From: Hydractinia symbiolongicarpus
Taxonomy: Eukaryota > Cnidaria > Hydrozoa > Anthoathecata > Hydractiniidae
Assembly: GCF_029227915.1 (NCBI RefSeq)
Contig: NC_079884.1
Span: 5,148,001-5,212,000 of the forward strand
Direction: 5' to 3'
Length of the DNA stretch: 64,000 nt
The position numbers and the translations under genes are program-made. Below the pieces are notes generated by a model that saw nothing but the letters and a program-made list of their open reading frames with translations, was not told the origin of the DNA and searched no databases. This document shows positions 36,382 through 48,643 of the stretch, piece by piece (position 1 is the stretch's first letter; each line of letters starts with the position of its first letter).

Positions 36382-38300
36382 ACTATACGGGCCAAACCCG
36401 GGATTTAGGGAAATCGCAGGTTTTCGTTTGCCGGCGATTAAACTGCTTTTTTTCAGCGTCTCATCGAAAATGAAAACATTTTTAAAAACTACAAGTCTCA
36501 TGAGTTTTAGTGGTGAAAAAATAATTTAAAAAATCCTTCGGGAAATGAGTTTACTCCCTGGGTACTTTCTTTGTATACTTTTGACTATACGGGCCAAGCC
36601 GGGATTCACAGGAAATCGCGGGTTTTCGTTTGCCGGCGATTAAACTTCTTTTATTCAACGTCTCCTCAAAAATGAAAACATTTTTAAAAACTACAAGTCT
36701 TATGCGTTTTAGTGGTGAAAAAATAATTTAAAAAATCGTTCTGGAAATGAGTTTACTCACAGGGTACTTTCTTTGTATACATTCAACTATACGTGCCAAG
36801 CCCGGGATTTACGGAAAATGGCGGGTTTTCGTTTGCCGGCGATTAAACTACTTTTATTCAGCGTCTCATCAAAAATGAAAACATTCTTGAAAACTACAAG
36901 TCTCATGCGTTTTAGTGGTGAAATAATAATTTAAAAAATCGTTTGGGAAATGAGTTTACTCCCTGGGTACTTTCTTTGTATACTTTTGACTATACGGGCC
37001 AAGCCCGGGATTTACGGGAAATCGCGGGTTTTCGTTTGCCGGCGATTAAACTTCTTTTATTCAGCGTCTCATCAAAAATGAAAACATTTTTGAAAACTAC
37101 AAGTCTCATGCGTTTTAGTGGTGAAAAAATAATTTAAAAAATCGTTCGGGAAATGAGTTTACTCCCTGGGTACTTTCTTTGTATACTTTTGACTATACGG
37201 GCCAAGCCGGGATTTACGGGAAATCGCGGGTTTTCGTTTGCCGGCGATTAAACTTCTTTTATTCAGCGTCTCATCAAAAATGAAAACATTTTTCAAAACT
37301 ACAAGTCTTATGCGTTTTAGTGGTGAAAAAATAATTTAAAAAATCGTTCTGGAAATGAGTTTACTTACAGGGTACTTTCTTTGTATACATTCCACTATAC
37401 GTGCCAAGCCCGGGATTTACGGGAAATCGCGGGTTTTCGTTTGCCGGCGATTAAACTGCTTTTATTCAGCGTCTCATCAAAAATGAAAACATTCTTGAAA
37501 ACTACAAGTCTCATGCGTTTTAGTGTTGAAATAATAATTTAAAAAATCGTTTGGGAAATGAGTTTACTCCCTGGGTACTTTCTTTGTATACTTTTGACTA
37601 TACGGGCCGAGTCCAGGATTTACGGGAACTCGCAGGTTTTCGTTTCCCGGCGATTAAACTTCTTTTATTCAGCGTCTCATCAAAAATGAAAACATTTTTA
37701 AAAACTACAAGTCTCATGCGTTTTAGTGGTGAAAAAGTAATTTAAAAAATCGTTCGGGAAATGAGTTTACTCCCTGGGTACTTTCTTTGTATACTTTTGA
37801 CTATACGGGCCAAGCCCGGGATTTACGGGAAATCGCGGGTTTTCGTTTGCCAGCGATTAAACTTCTTTTACTCAGCGTCTCATCAAAAATGAAAACATTT
37901 TTAAAAACTACAAGTCTCATGCGTTTTAGTGTTGAAAAAATAATATAAAAAATCGTTCGGGAAATGAGTTTACTCCCTGGGTACTTTCTTTGTATATTTT
38001 TGACTATACGTGCCAAGCCGGGATTTACGGGAAATCGCGGGTTTTCGTTTGCCGGCGATTAAACTACTTTTATTCAGCGTTTCATCAAAAATGAAAACAT
38101 TTTTAAAAACTACAAGTCTTATGCGTTTTAGTGGTGAAAAAATAATTTAAAAAATCGTTCTAGAAATGAGTTTACTCACAGGGTACTTTCTTTGTATACA
38201 TTCCACTATACGGGCCAAGCCCGGGATTTACGGGAAATCGCAGGTTTTCGTTTTCCGGCGATTAAACCTCTTTCATTAAGCGTCTCATCAAAAATGAAAA
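35580..38300 (-). repeat. Right copy of inner inverted duplication
   Basis: The inverse partner of 30.70-33.65 kb. Matching marks are GCGTTATAG (~35,693 and ~36,099), ATTGAGCG with AATGAGACC (~35,850 and ~36,250), CGTCTCATCG with TTTTTTTCAG (~36,450), GATTCACAGGAAATCG (~36,605), CGTCTCCTCAAAA (~36,665), GGAAAATGGCGGG (~36,820), TTCCACTATACGTGCC (~37,395) and GAGTCCAGG with GTTTCCCGGCG (~37,610-37,650). Single-base differences (for example TTCACAGG against TTTACAGG expected) show that the copies have diverged. Confidence 0.82.
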
Positions 38301-40125
38301 CATTTTTGAAAACTACAAGTCTCATGCGTTTTAGTGGTGAAAAAAAAATTTAAAAAATCGTTCGGGAAATGAGTTTACTCCCTGGGTACTTTCTTTGTAT
38401 ACTTTTGACTATACGGGCCAAGCCGGGATTTACGGGAAATCGCGGGTTTTCGTTTGCCGGCGATTAAACTACTTTTATTCAGCGTCTCATCAAAAATGAA
38501 AACATTTTTAAAAACTACAAGTCTTATGCGTTTTAGTGGTGAAAAATAATTTAAAAAATCGTTCTGGAAATGAGTTTACTCACAGGGTACTTTCTTTGTA
38601 TACATTCGACTATACGGGCCAAGCCTGGGATTTACGGGAAATCGCGGGATTTCGTTTTCCGGCGATTAAACCTCTTTCATTAAGCGTCTCATCAAGAATG
38701 AAAACATTTTTGAAAACTACAAGTCTCATGCGTTTTAGTGGTGAAAAAAAAATTTAAAAAATCGTTCGGGAAATGAGTTTACTCCCTGGGTACTTTCTTT
38801 GTATACATTCGACTATACGGGCCAAGCCCGGGATTTCCGGGAAATCGCGGGTTTTCGTTTGCCGGCGATTAAACTTCTTTTATTCAGCGTCTCATCAAAA
38901 ATGAAAACATTTTTAAAAACTACAAGTCTCACGGTTTTAGTGGTGAAAAAATAATTTAAAAAATCGTTCGGGAAATGAGTTTACTCCCTGGGTACTTTCT
39001 TTGTATACTTTTGACTATACGGGCCAAGCCGGGATTTACAGGAAATCGCGGGTTTTCGTTTGCCGGCAATTAAACTTCTTTTATTCAGCGTCTCATCAAA
39101 AATGAAAACATTTTTAAAAACTACAAGTCTCATGCGTTTTAGGGGTGAAAAAAAAATTTAAAAAATCGTTCGGGAAATGAGTTTACTCCCTGGGTACTTT
39201 CTTTGTATACGTTCGACTATACGGGCCAAGCCCCGGATTTACGGGAAAACGCGGGATTTCGTTTGCCGGCAATTAAACCTCTTTCATTAAGCGTCTCATC
39301 AAAAATGAAAACATTTTTGAAAACTACAAGTCTCATGCGCTTTAGTGGTGAAAAAGTAATTTAAAAAATCGTTCGGGAAATGAGTTTACTCCCTGGGTAC
39401 TTTCTTTGTATACTTTTGACTATACGGGCCGAACCCGGGATTTACGGGACATCGCGGATTTTCGTTTGCCGGCGATTATACTTCTTTTATTCAGCGTCCC
39501 ATCAAATATGAAAATATTTTTGAAAACTACAAGTCTCATGCGTTTAGTGGTAAAAAAATAATATAAAAAATCGTTCGGGAAATGAGTTTACTTCCTGGGT
39601 ACTTTCTTTGTATACTTTTGACTATACGGGCCAAGCCCGGGATTTACGGAAAATCGCGGGTTTTCGTTTGCCGGCGATTAAACTTCTTTTATTCAGCGTC
39701 TCATCAAAAATGAAAACATTCTTGAAAACTACAAGTCTCATGCGTTTTAGTGGTGAAATAATAATTTAAAATATCGTTTGGGAAATGAGTTTACTCCCTG
39801 GGTACTTTCTTTGTATACTTTTGACTATACGGGCCGAGTCCAGGATTTACGGGAAATCGCAGGTTTTCGTTTCCCGGCGATTAAACTTCTTTTATTCAGC
39901 GTCTCATCAAAAATGAAAACATTTTTAAAAACTACAAGTCTCATGCGTTTTAGTGGTGAAAAAGTAATTTAAAAAATCGTTCGGGAAATGAGTTTACTCC
40001 CTGGGTACTTTCTTTGTATACTTTTGAATATACGGGCCAAGCCCGGGATTTACGGGAAATCGCGGGTTTTCGTTTGCCGGCGATTAAACTTCTTTTATTC
40101 AGCGTCTCATCAAAAATGAAAACAT

Positions 40126-41237
40126 TTTTGAAAACTACAAGTCTCATGCGTTTAGTGGTAAGAAAATAATATAAAAAATCGTTCGGGAAATGAGTTTACT
40201 CCCTGGGTACTTTCTTTGTATACTTTTGACTATACGGGCCGAGTCCAGGATTTACGGGAAATCGCAGGTTTTCGTTTCCCGGCGATTAAACTTCTTTTAT
40301 TCAGCGTCTCATCAAAAATGAAAACATTTTTAAAAACTACAAGTCTCATGCGTTTTAGTGGTGAAAAAGTAATTTAAAAAATCGTTCGGGAAATGAGTTT
40401 ACTCCCTGGGTACTTTCTTTGTATACTTTTGACTATACGGGCCAAGCCCGGGATTTACGGGAAATCGCGGGTTTTCGTTTGCCGGCGATTAAACTTCTTT
40501 TATTCAGCGTCTCATCAAAAATGAAAACATTTTTGAAAACTACAAGTCTCCTGCGTTTTAGTGGTGAAAAAATAATTTAAAAAATCATTCGGGAAATGAG
40601 TTTACTCCGTGGGTACTTTCTTTGTATACTTTTGACTATACGGGCCAAGCCGGGATTTACGGGAAATCGCGGGTTTTCGTTTGCCGGCGATTAAACTACT
40701 TTTATTCAGCGTCTCATCAAAAATGAAAACATTTTTAAAAACTACAAGTCTTTTGCGTTTTAGTGGTGAAAAAATAATTTAAAAAATCGTTCTGGAAATG
40801 AGTTAACTCACAGGGTACTTTCTTTGTATACATTCGACTATACGGGCCAAGCCCGGGATTTACGGGAAATCGCGGGTTTTCGTTTTCTGGCGATTAAACC
40901 TCTTTCATTAAGCGTCTCATAAAAAATGAAAACATTTTTGAAAACTACAAGTCTCATGCGTTTTAGTGGTGAAAAAAAAATTTAAAAAATCGTTTGGGAA
41001 ATGAGTTTACTCCCTGGGTACTTTCTTTGTATACTTTTGACTATACGGGCCAAGCCGGGATTTACGGGAAATCGCGGGTTTTCGTTTGCCGGCGATTAAA
41101 CTTCTTTTATTCAGCGTCTCATCAAAAATGAAAACATTTTTAAAAACTACAAGTCTCATGCGTTTTAGTGGTGAAAAAAAAATTTAAAAAATCGTTCGGG
41201 AAATGAGTTTACTCCCTGGGTACTTTCTTTGTATACG
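40126..41237 (-). repeat. Segment repeated 2,430 bp (12 monomers) later
   Basis: This ~1.1-kb segment matches 42,556-43,667, with marks such as GTGGTAAGAAAATAATAT (about 40,154 and 42,584) and AAGTCTTTTGCG (40,745 and 43,175). Substitutions such as CTCCTGCG here against CTCATGCG there show an older event than the 9.3-kb duplication, which copied both. The edges are where GAAAACATTTTTG gives way to GAAAATATTTTTG, and TACGTTCG to TACTTTTG. Confidence 0.85.
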
Positions 41238-43074
41238 TTCGACTATACGGGCCAAGCCCCGGATTTACGGGAGAACCCGGGATTTCGTTTGCCGGCGATT
41301 AAACCTCTTTCATTAAGCGTCTCATCAAAAATGAAAACATTTTTGAAAACTACAAGTCTCATGCGTTTTAGTGGTGAAAAAATAATTTAAAAATCGTTCG
41401 GGAAATGAGTTTACTTCCTGGGTACTTTCTTTGTATACTTTTGACTATACGGGCCGAACCCGGGATTTACGGGAAATCGCGGATTTTCGTTTGCCGGCGA
41501 TTATACTTCTTTTATTCAGCGTCCCATCAAATATGAAAATATTTTTGAAAACTACAAGTCTCATGCGTTTAGTGGTAAAAAAAAAATATAAAAAATCGTT
41601 CGGGAAATGAGTTTACTCCCTGGGTACTTTGTTTGTATACTTTTGACTATACGGGCCAAGCCCGGGATTTACGGGAAATCGCGGGTTTTCGTTTGCCGGC
41701 GATTAAACTTCTTTTATTCAGCGTCTCATCAAAAATGAAAACAATTTTAAAAACTACAAGTCTTATGCGTTTTAGTGGTGAAAAAATAATTTGAAAAATC
41801 GTTCTGGAAATGAGTTTACTCCCTGGGTACTTTCTTTGTATACTTTTGACTATACGGGCCGAGTCTGGGATTTAGGGAAATCGCAGGTTTTTGTTTGCCG
41901 GCGATTAAACTGCTTTTATTCAGCGTCTCATCAAAAATGAAAACATTTTTGAAAACTACAAGTCTCATGCGTTTTAGTGGTGAAAAAGTAATTTAAAAAA
42001 TCGTTCGGGAAATGAGTTTACTCACTGGATACTTTTTTTGTATACTTTTGACTATACGGGCCAAGCCCGGGATTTACGGGAAATCGCGGGTTTTCGTTTG
42101 CCGGCGATGAAACTTCTTTTATTCAGCGTCTCATCAAAAATGAAAACATTTTTAAAAACTACAAGTCTTATGCGTTTTAGTGGTGAAAAAATAATTTAAA
42201 AAATCGTTCTGGAAATGCGTTTACTCCCTGGGTACTTTCTTTGTATACTTTTGACTATACGGGCCGAGTCCGGGATTTACGGGAAATCGCAGGTTTTCGT
42301 TTGCCGGCGATTAAACTGCTTTTATTCAGCGTCTCATCAAAAATGAAAATATTCTTGAAAACTACAAGTCTCATGCGTTTTAGTGGTGAAAAAGTAATTT
42401 AAAAAATCGTTCGGGAAATGAGTTTACTCCCTGGGTACTTTCTTTGTATACTTTTGACTATACGGACCGAACCCGGGATTTACGGGACATCGCGGGTTTT
42501 CGTTTGCCGGCGATTATACTTCTTTTATTCAGCGTCCCATCAAATATGAAAATATTTTTGAAAACTACAAGTCTCATGCGTTTAGTGGTAAGAAAATAAT
42601 ATAAAAAATCGTTCGGGAAATGAGTTTACTCCCTGGGTACTTTCTTTGTATACTTTTGACTATACGGGCCGAGTCCAGGATTTACGGGAAATCGCAGGTT
42701 TTCGTTTCCCGGCGATTAAACTTCTTTTATTCAGCGTCTCATCAAAAATGAAAACATTTTTAAAAACTACAAGTCTCATGCGTTTTAGTGGTGAAAAAGT
42801 AATTTAAAAAATCGTTCGGGAAATGAGTTTACTCCCTGGGTACTTTCTTTGTATACTTTTGACTATACGGGCCAAGCCCGGGATTTACGGGAAATCGCGG
42901 GTTTTCGTTTGCCGGCGATTAAACTTCTTTTATTCAGCGTCTCATCAAAAATGAAAACATTTTTGAAAACTACAAGTCTCATGCGTTTTAGTGGTGAAAA
43001 AATAATTTAAAAAATCGTTCGGGAAATGAGTTTACTCCCTGGGTACTTTCTTTGTATACTTTTGACTATACGGG

Positions 43075-44281
43075 CCAAGCCGGGATTTACGGGAAATCGC
43101 GGGTTTTCGTTTGCCGGCGATTAAACTACTTTTATTCAGCGTCTCATCAAAAATGAAAACATTTTTAAAAACTACAAGTCTTTTGCGTTTTAGTGGTGAA
43201 AAAATAATTTAAAAAATCGTTCTGGAAATGAGTTAACTCACAGGGTACTTTCTTTGTATACATTCGACTATACGGGCCAAGCCCGGGATTTACGGGAAAT
43301 CGCGGGTTTTCGTTTTCTGGCGATTAAACCTCTTTCATTAAGCGTCTCATAAAAAATGAAAACATTTTTGAAAACTACAAGTCTCATGCGTTTTAGTGGT
43401 GAAAAAAAAATTTAAAAAATCGTTTGGGAAATGAGTTTACTCCCTGGGTACTTTCTTTGTATACTTTTGACTATACGGGCCAAGCCGGGATTTACGGGAA
43501 ATCGCGGGTTTTCGTTTGCCGGCGATTAAACTTCTTTTATTCAGCGTCTCATCAAAAATGAAAACATTTTTAAAAACTACAAGTCTCATGCGTTTTAGTG
43601 GTGAAAAAAAAATTTAAAAAATCGTTCGGGAAATGAGTTTACTCCCTGGGTACTTTCTTTGTATACTTTTGACTATACGGGCCAAGCCGGGATTTACGGG
43701 AAATCGCGGGTTTTCGTTTGCCGGCGATTAAACTACTTTTATTCAGCGTCTCATCAAAAATGAAAACATTTTTAAAAACTACAAGTCTTTTGCGTTTTAG
43801 TGGTGAAAAAATAATTTAAAAAATCGTTCTGGAAATGAGTTAACTCACAGGGTACTTTCTTTGTATACATTCGACTATACGGGCCAAGCCCGGGATTTAC
43901 GGGAAATCGCGGGTTTTCGTTTTCTGGCGATTAAAACTCTTTCATTAAGCGTCTCATAAAAAATGAAAACATTTTTGAAAACTACAAGTCTCATGCGTTT
44001 TAGTGGTGAAAAAAAAATTTAAAAAATCGTTTGGGAAATGAGTTTACTCCCTGGGTACTTTCTTTGTATACTTTTGACTATACGGGCCAAGCCGGGATTT
44101 ACGGGAAATCGCGGGTTTTCGTTTGCCGGCGATTAAACTTCTTTTATTCAGCGTCTCATCAAAAATGAAAACATTTTTAAAAACTACAAGTCTCATGCGT
44201 TTTAGTGGTGAAAAAATAATTTTAAAAATCGTTCGGGAAATGAGTTTACTCCCTGGGTACTTTCTTTGTATACGTTCGACT
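43075..44281 (-). repeat. 3-monomer (607 bp) tandem duplication
   Basis: The block containing the AAGTCTTTTGCG copy at 43,175 is repeated 607 bp later at 43,782, followed in both by a GAGTTAACTCACAGGG monomer and a TTTCTGGCGATTAAA monomer. The copies differ at GATTAAACC against GATTAAAACT. Limits are approximate. Confidence 0.8.
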
Positions 44282-44601
44282 ATACGGGCCAAGCCCCGGA
44301 TTTACGGGAGAACCCGGGATTTCGTTTGCCGGCGATTAAACCTCTTTCATTAAGCGTCTCATCAAAAATGAAAACATTTTTGAAAACTACAAGTCTCATG
44401 CGTTTTAGTGGTGAAAAAGTAATTTAAAAAATCGTTCGGGAAATGAGTTTACTCACTGGATACTTTTTTTGTATACTTTTGACTATACGGGCCAAGCCCG
44501 GGATTTACGGGAAATCGCGGGTTTTCGTTTGCCGGCGATGAAACTTCTTTTATTCAGCGTCTCATCAAAAATGAAAACATTTTTAAAAACTACAAGTCTT
44601 A
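43791..44601 (-). repeat. 4-monomer (811 bp) duplication inside unit 1, copy 1
   Basis: The tract 43,791-44,648 repeats at 44,602-45,459. The rare mark TTTCTGGCGATTAAAACTC occurs at 43,921 and 44,732 but only once in unit 2 (53,245). The expansion therefore happened in unit 1 after the 9.3-kb duplication, or was lost from unit 2. Copy 1 has GAAAAAATAATTTTAAAAAT near 44,210 where copy 2 has GAAAAAAAAATTTAAAAAAT. Confidence 0.9.
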
Positions 44602-45412
44602 TGCGTTTTAGTGGTGAAAAAATAATTTAAAAAATCGTTCTGGAAATGAGTTAACTCACAGGGTACTTTCTTTGTATACATTCGACTATACGGGCCAAGC
44701 CCGGGATTTACGGGAAATCGCGGGTTTTCGTTTTCTGGCGATTAAAACTCTTTCATTAAGCGTCTCATAAAAAATGAAAACATTTTTGAAAACTACAAGT
44801 CTCATGCGTTTTAGTGGTGAAAAAAAAATTTAAAAAATCGTTTGGGAAATGAGTTTACTCCCTGGGTACTTTCTTTGTATACTTTTGACTATACGGGCCA
44901 AGCCGGGATTTACGGGAAATCGCGGGTTTTCGTTTGCCGGCGATTAAACTTCTTTTATTCAGCGTCTCATCAAAAATGAAAACATTTTTAAAAACTACAA
45001 GTCTCATGCGTTTTAGTGGTGAAAAAAAAATTTAAAAAATCGTTCGGGAAATGAGTTTACTCCCTGGGTACTTTCTTTGTATACGTTCGACTATACGGGC
45101 CAAGCCCCGGATTTACGGGAGAACCCGGGATTTCGTTTGCCGGCGATTAAACCTCTTTCATTAAGCGTCTCATCAAAAATGAAAACATTTTTGAAAACTA
45201 CAAGTCTCATGCGTTTTAGTGGTGAAAAAGTAATTTAAAAAATCGTTCGGGAAATGAGTTTACTCACTGGATACTTTTTTTGTATACTTTTGACTATACG
45301 GGCCAAGCCCGGGATTTACGGGAAATCGCGGGTTTTCGTTTGCCGGCGATGAAACTTCTTTTATTCAGCGTCTCATCAAAAATGAAAACATTTTTAAAAA
45401 CTACAAGTCTTA
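44602..45412 (-). repeat. 4-monomer (811 bp) duplication inside unit 1, copy 2
   Basis: Second copy of the preceding block. It shares TACGTTCG with GAGAACCCGGG (45,082-45,130) and CACTGGATACTTTTTTTG (45,265). Identity stops at 45,460, where GCGTTTAC replaces GAGTTAAC. Confidence 0.9.
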
Positions 45413-48400
45413 TGCGTTTTAGTGGTGAAAAAATAATTTAAAAAATCGTTCTGGAAATGCGTTTACTCCCTGGGTACTTTCTTTGTATACTTTTGACTAT
45501 ACGGGCCGAGTCCGGGATTTACGGGAAATCGCAGGTTTTCGTTTGCCGGCGATTAAACTGCTTTTATTCAGCGTCTCATCAAAAATGAAAATATTCTTGA
45601 AAACTACAAGTCTCATGCGTTTTAGTGGTGAAATAATAATTTAAAAAATCGTTTGGGAAATTAGTTTACTCCCTGGGTACTTTCTTTGTATACTTTTGAC
45701 TATACGGGTCGAGTCCAGGATTTACGGGAAATCGCAGGTTTTCGTTTGCCGGCGATTAAACTTCTTTTATTCAGCGTCTCATCAAAAATGAAAACATTTT
45801 TGAAAACTACAAGTCTCATGCGTTTTAGTGGTGAAAAAGTAATTTAAAAAATCGTTCGGGAAATGAGTTTACTCCCTGGGTACTTTCTTTGTATATTTTT
45901 GACTATACGGGCCAAGCCCGGGATTTACTGGAAATCGCGGGTTTTCGTTTGCCGGCGATTAAACTTCTTTTATTCAGCGTCTCATCAAAAATGAAAACAT
46001 TTTTAAAAACTACAAGTCTTATGCGTTTTAGTGGTGGAAAAATAATTTAAAAAATCGTTCTGGAAATGAGTTTACTACCTGGGTACTTTCTATGTATACT
46101 TTTGACTATACGGGCCGAGTCCGGGATTTACGGGAAATCGCAGGTTTTCGTTTGCCGGCGATTAAACTGCTTTTATTCAGCGTCTCATCGAAAATGAAAA
46201 CATTTTTGAAAACTACATGTCTTATGCGTTTTAGTGGTGAAAAAATAATTTAAAAAATCGTTCGGAAAATGAGTTTACTCCCTGGGTACTTTCTTTGTAT
46301 ACTTTTGACTATACGGGCCAAGCCCGGGATTAACTGGAAATCGCGGGTTTTCGTTTGCCGGCGATTAAACTTCTTTTATTCAGCGTCTCATCAAAAATGA
46401 AAACATTTTTAAAAACTACAAGTCTTATGCGTTTTAGTGGTGAAAAAATAATTTAAAAAATCGTTCTGGAAATGAGTTTACTCCCTGGGTACTTTCTTTG
46501 TAAACTTTTGACTATACGGGCCGAGTCCGGGATTTAGGGAAATCGCAGGTTTTCGTTTGCCGGCGATTAAACTGCTTTTTTTCAGCGTCTCATCAAAAAT
46601 GAAAACATTTTTGAAAACTACAAGTCTCATGCGTTTTAGTGCTGAAAAAATAATTTAAAAAACCCTTCGGGAAATGAGTTTACTCCCTGGGTACTTTCTT
46701 TGTATACTTTTGACTATACGGGCCAAGCCCGGGATTTACGGGAAATCGCAGGTTTTCGTTTGCCGGCGATTAAACTTCTTTTATTCAGCGTCTCATCAAA
46801 AATGAAAACATTTTTAAAAACTACAAGTCTTATGCGTTTTAGTGTTGAAAAAATACTTTAAAAAATCGTTCTGGAAATGAGTTTACTCACAGGGTACTTT
46901 CTTTGTATGCATTCGACTATACGGGCCAAGCCCGGAATTTACGAGAAATCGCGGGTTTTCGTTTGCCGGCGATTAAACTTCTTTTATTCAGCGTCTCATC
47001 AAAAATGAAAACATTTTTAAAAACTACAAGTCTTATCCGTTTTAGTGGTAAAAAAATAATTTAAAAAATCGTTCTGGAAATGAGTTTACTCCCTGGGTAC
47101 TTTCTTTGTATACTTTTGACTATACGGGCCGAGTCCGGAATTTACGGGAAATCGCAGGTTTTAGTTTGCCGGCGATTAAACTGCTTTTATTCAGCGTCTC
47201 ATCAAAAATGAAAATATTCTTGAAAACTACAAGTCTCATGCGTTTTAGTGGTGAAATAATAATTTAAAAAATCGTTTGGGAAATGAGTTTACTCCCTGGG
47301 TACTTTCTTTGTATACTTTTGACTATACGGGTCGAGTCCAGGATTTACGGGAAATCGCAGGTTTTCGTTTGCCGGCGATTAAACTTCTTTTATTCAGCGT
47401 CTTATCAAAAATGAAAACATTTTTGAAAACTACAAGTCTCATGCGTTTTAGTGGTGAAAAAGTAATTTAAAAAATCGTTCGGGAAATGAGTTTACTCCCT
47501 GGGTACTTTCTTTGTATATATTTGACTATACGGGCCAAGCCCGGGATTTACGGGAAATCGCGGGTTTTCGTTTGCCGGCGATTAAACTTCTTTTATTCAG
47601 CGTCTCATTAAAAATGAAAACATTTTTAAAAATTACAAGTCTTATGCAATTTAGTGGTGAAAAAATAATTTAAAAAATCGTTCTGGAAATGAGTTTACTT
47701 CCTGGGTACGTTCTTTGTATACTTTTGACTATACGGGCCGAGTCCGGGATTTACGGGAAATCGCAGGTTTTCGTTTGCCGGCGATTAAACTTCTTTTATT
47801 CAGCGTCTCATTAAAAATGAAAACATTTTTAAAAACTACAAGTCTTATGCAATTTAGTGGTGAAAAAATAATTTAAAAAATCGTTCTGGAAATGAGTTTA
47901 CTTCCTGGGTACGTTCTTTGTATACTTTTGACTATACGGGCCGAGTCCGGGATTTACGGGAAATCGCAGGTTTTCGTTTGCCGGCTATTAAACTGCTTTT
48001 ATTCAGCGTCTCATCAAAAATGAAAACATTTTTAAAAACTACAAGTCTTATGCGTTTTAGTGGTGAAAAAATAATTTAAAAAATCGTTCTGGAAATGCGT
48101 TTACTACCTGGGTACTTTCTTTGTATACTTTTGACTATACGGGCCGAGTCCGGGATTTACGGGAAATCGCAGGTTTTCGTTTGCCGGCGATTAAACTGCT
48201 TTTATTCAGCGTCTCATCAAAAATGAAAATATTCTTGAAAACTACAAGTCTCATGCGTTTTAGTGGTGAAATAATAATTTAAAAAATCGTTTGGGAAATT
48301 AGTTTACTCCCTGGGTACTTTCTTTGTATACTTTTGACTATACGGGTCGAGTCCAGGATTTACGGGAAATCGCAGGTTTTCGTTTGCCGGCGATTAAACT

Positions 48401-48643
48401 TCTTTTATTCAGCGTCTCATCAAAAATGAAAACATTTTTGGAAACTACAAGTCTCATGCGTTTTAGTGGTGAAAAAGTAATTTAAAAAATCGTTCGGGAA
48501 ATGAGTTTACTCCCTGGGTACTTTCTTTGTATATTTTTGACTATACGGGCCAAGCCCGAGATTTACTGGAAATCGCGGGTTTTCGTTTGCCGGCGATTAA
48601 ACTTCTTTTATTCAGCGTCTCATCAAAAATGAAAACATTTTTA

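Larger units (their letters stand above)
39320..48643 (-). repeat. Unit 1 of a 46-monomer (9,324 bp) tandem duplication
   Basis: The sequence from 39,320 recurs from 48,644 at an offset of exactly 9,324 bp, and every rare mark I checked up to about 44 kb agrees. Examples are GCGCTTTAG (39,337 and 48,661) and AAGTCTTTTGCG (40,745, 43,175, 43,782 with partners at 50,069, 52,499, 53,106). After a 4-monomer expansion in this unit the offset falls to 8,513 bp. The breakpoint is flanked by AAAACTACAAGTCT at 39,320, 48,644 and 57,157. The base before it differs (G at 39,319, A at 48,643), which fixes the left edge. Confidence 0.93.

Noticed and set aside
30700-38300. Long terminal inverted repeats of a giant transposon
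   Set aside because: The inverted arms are made only of satellite monomers, there is no enclosed gene or target-site duplication, and the similarity continues outward through the whole window.
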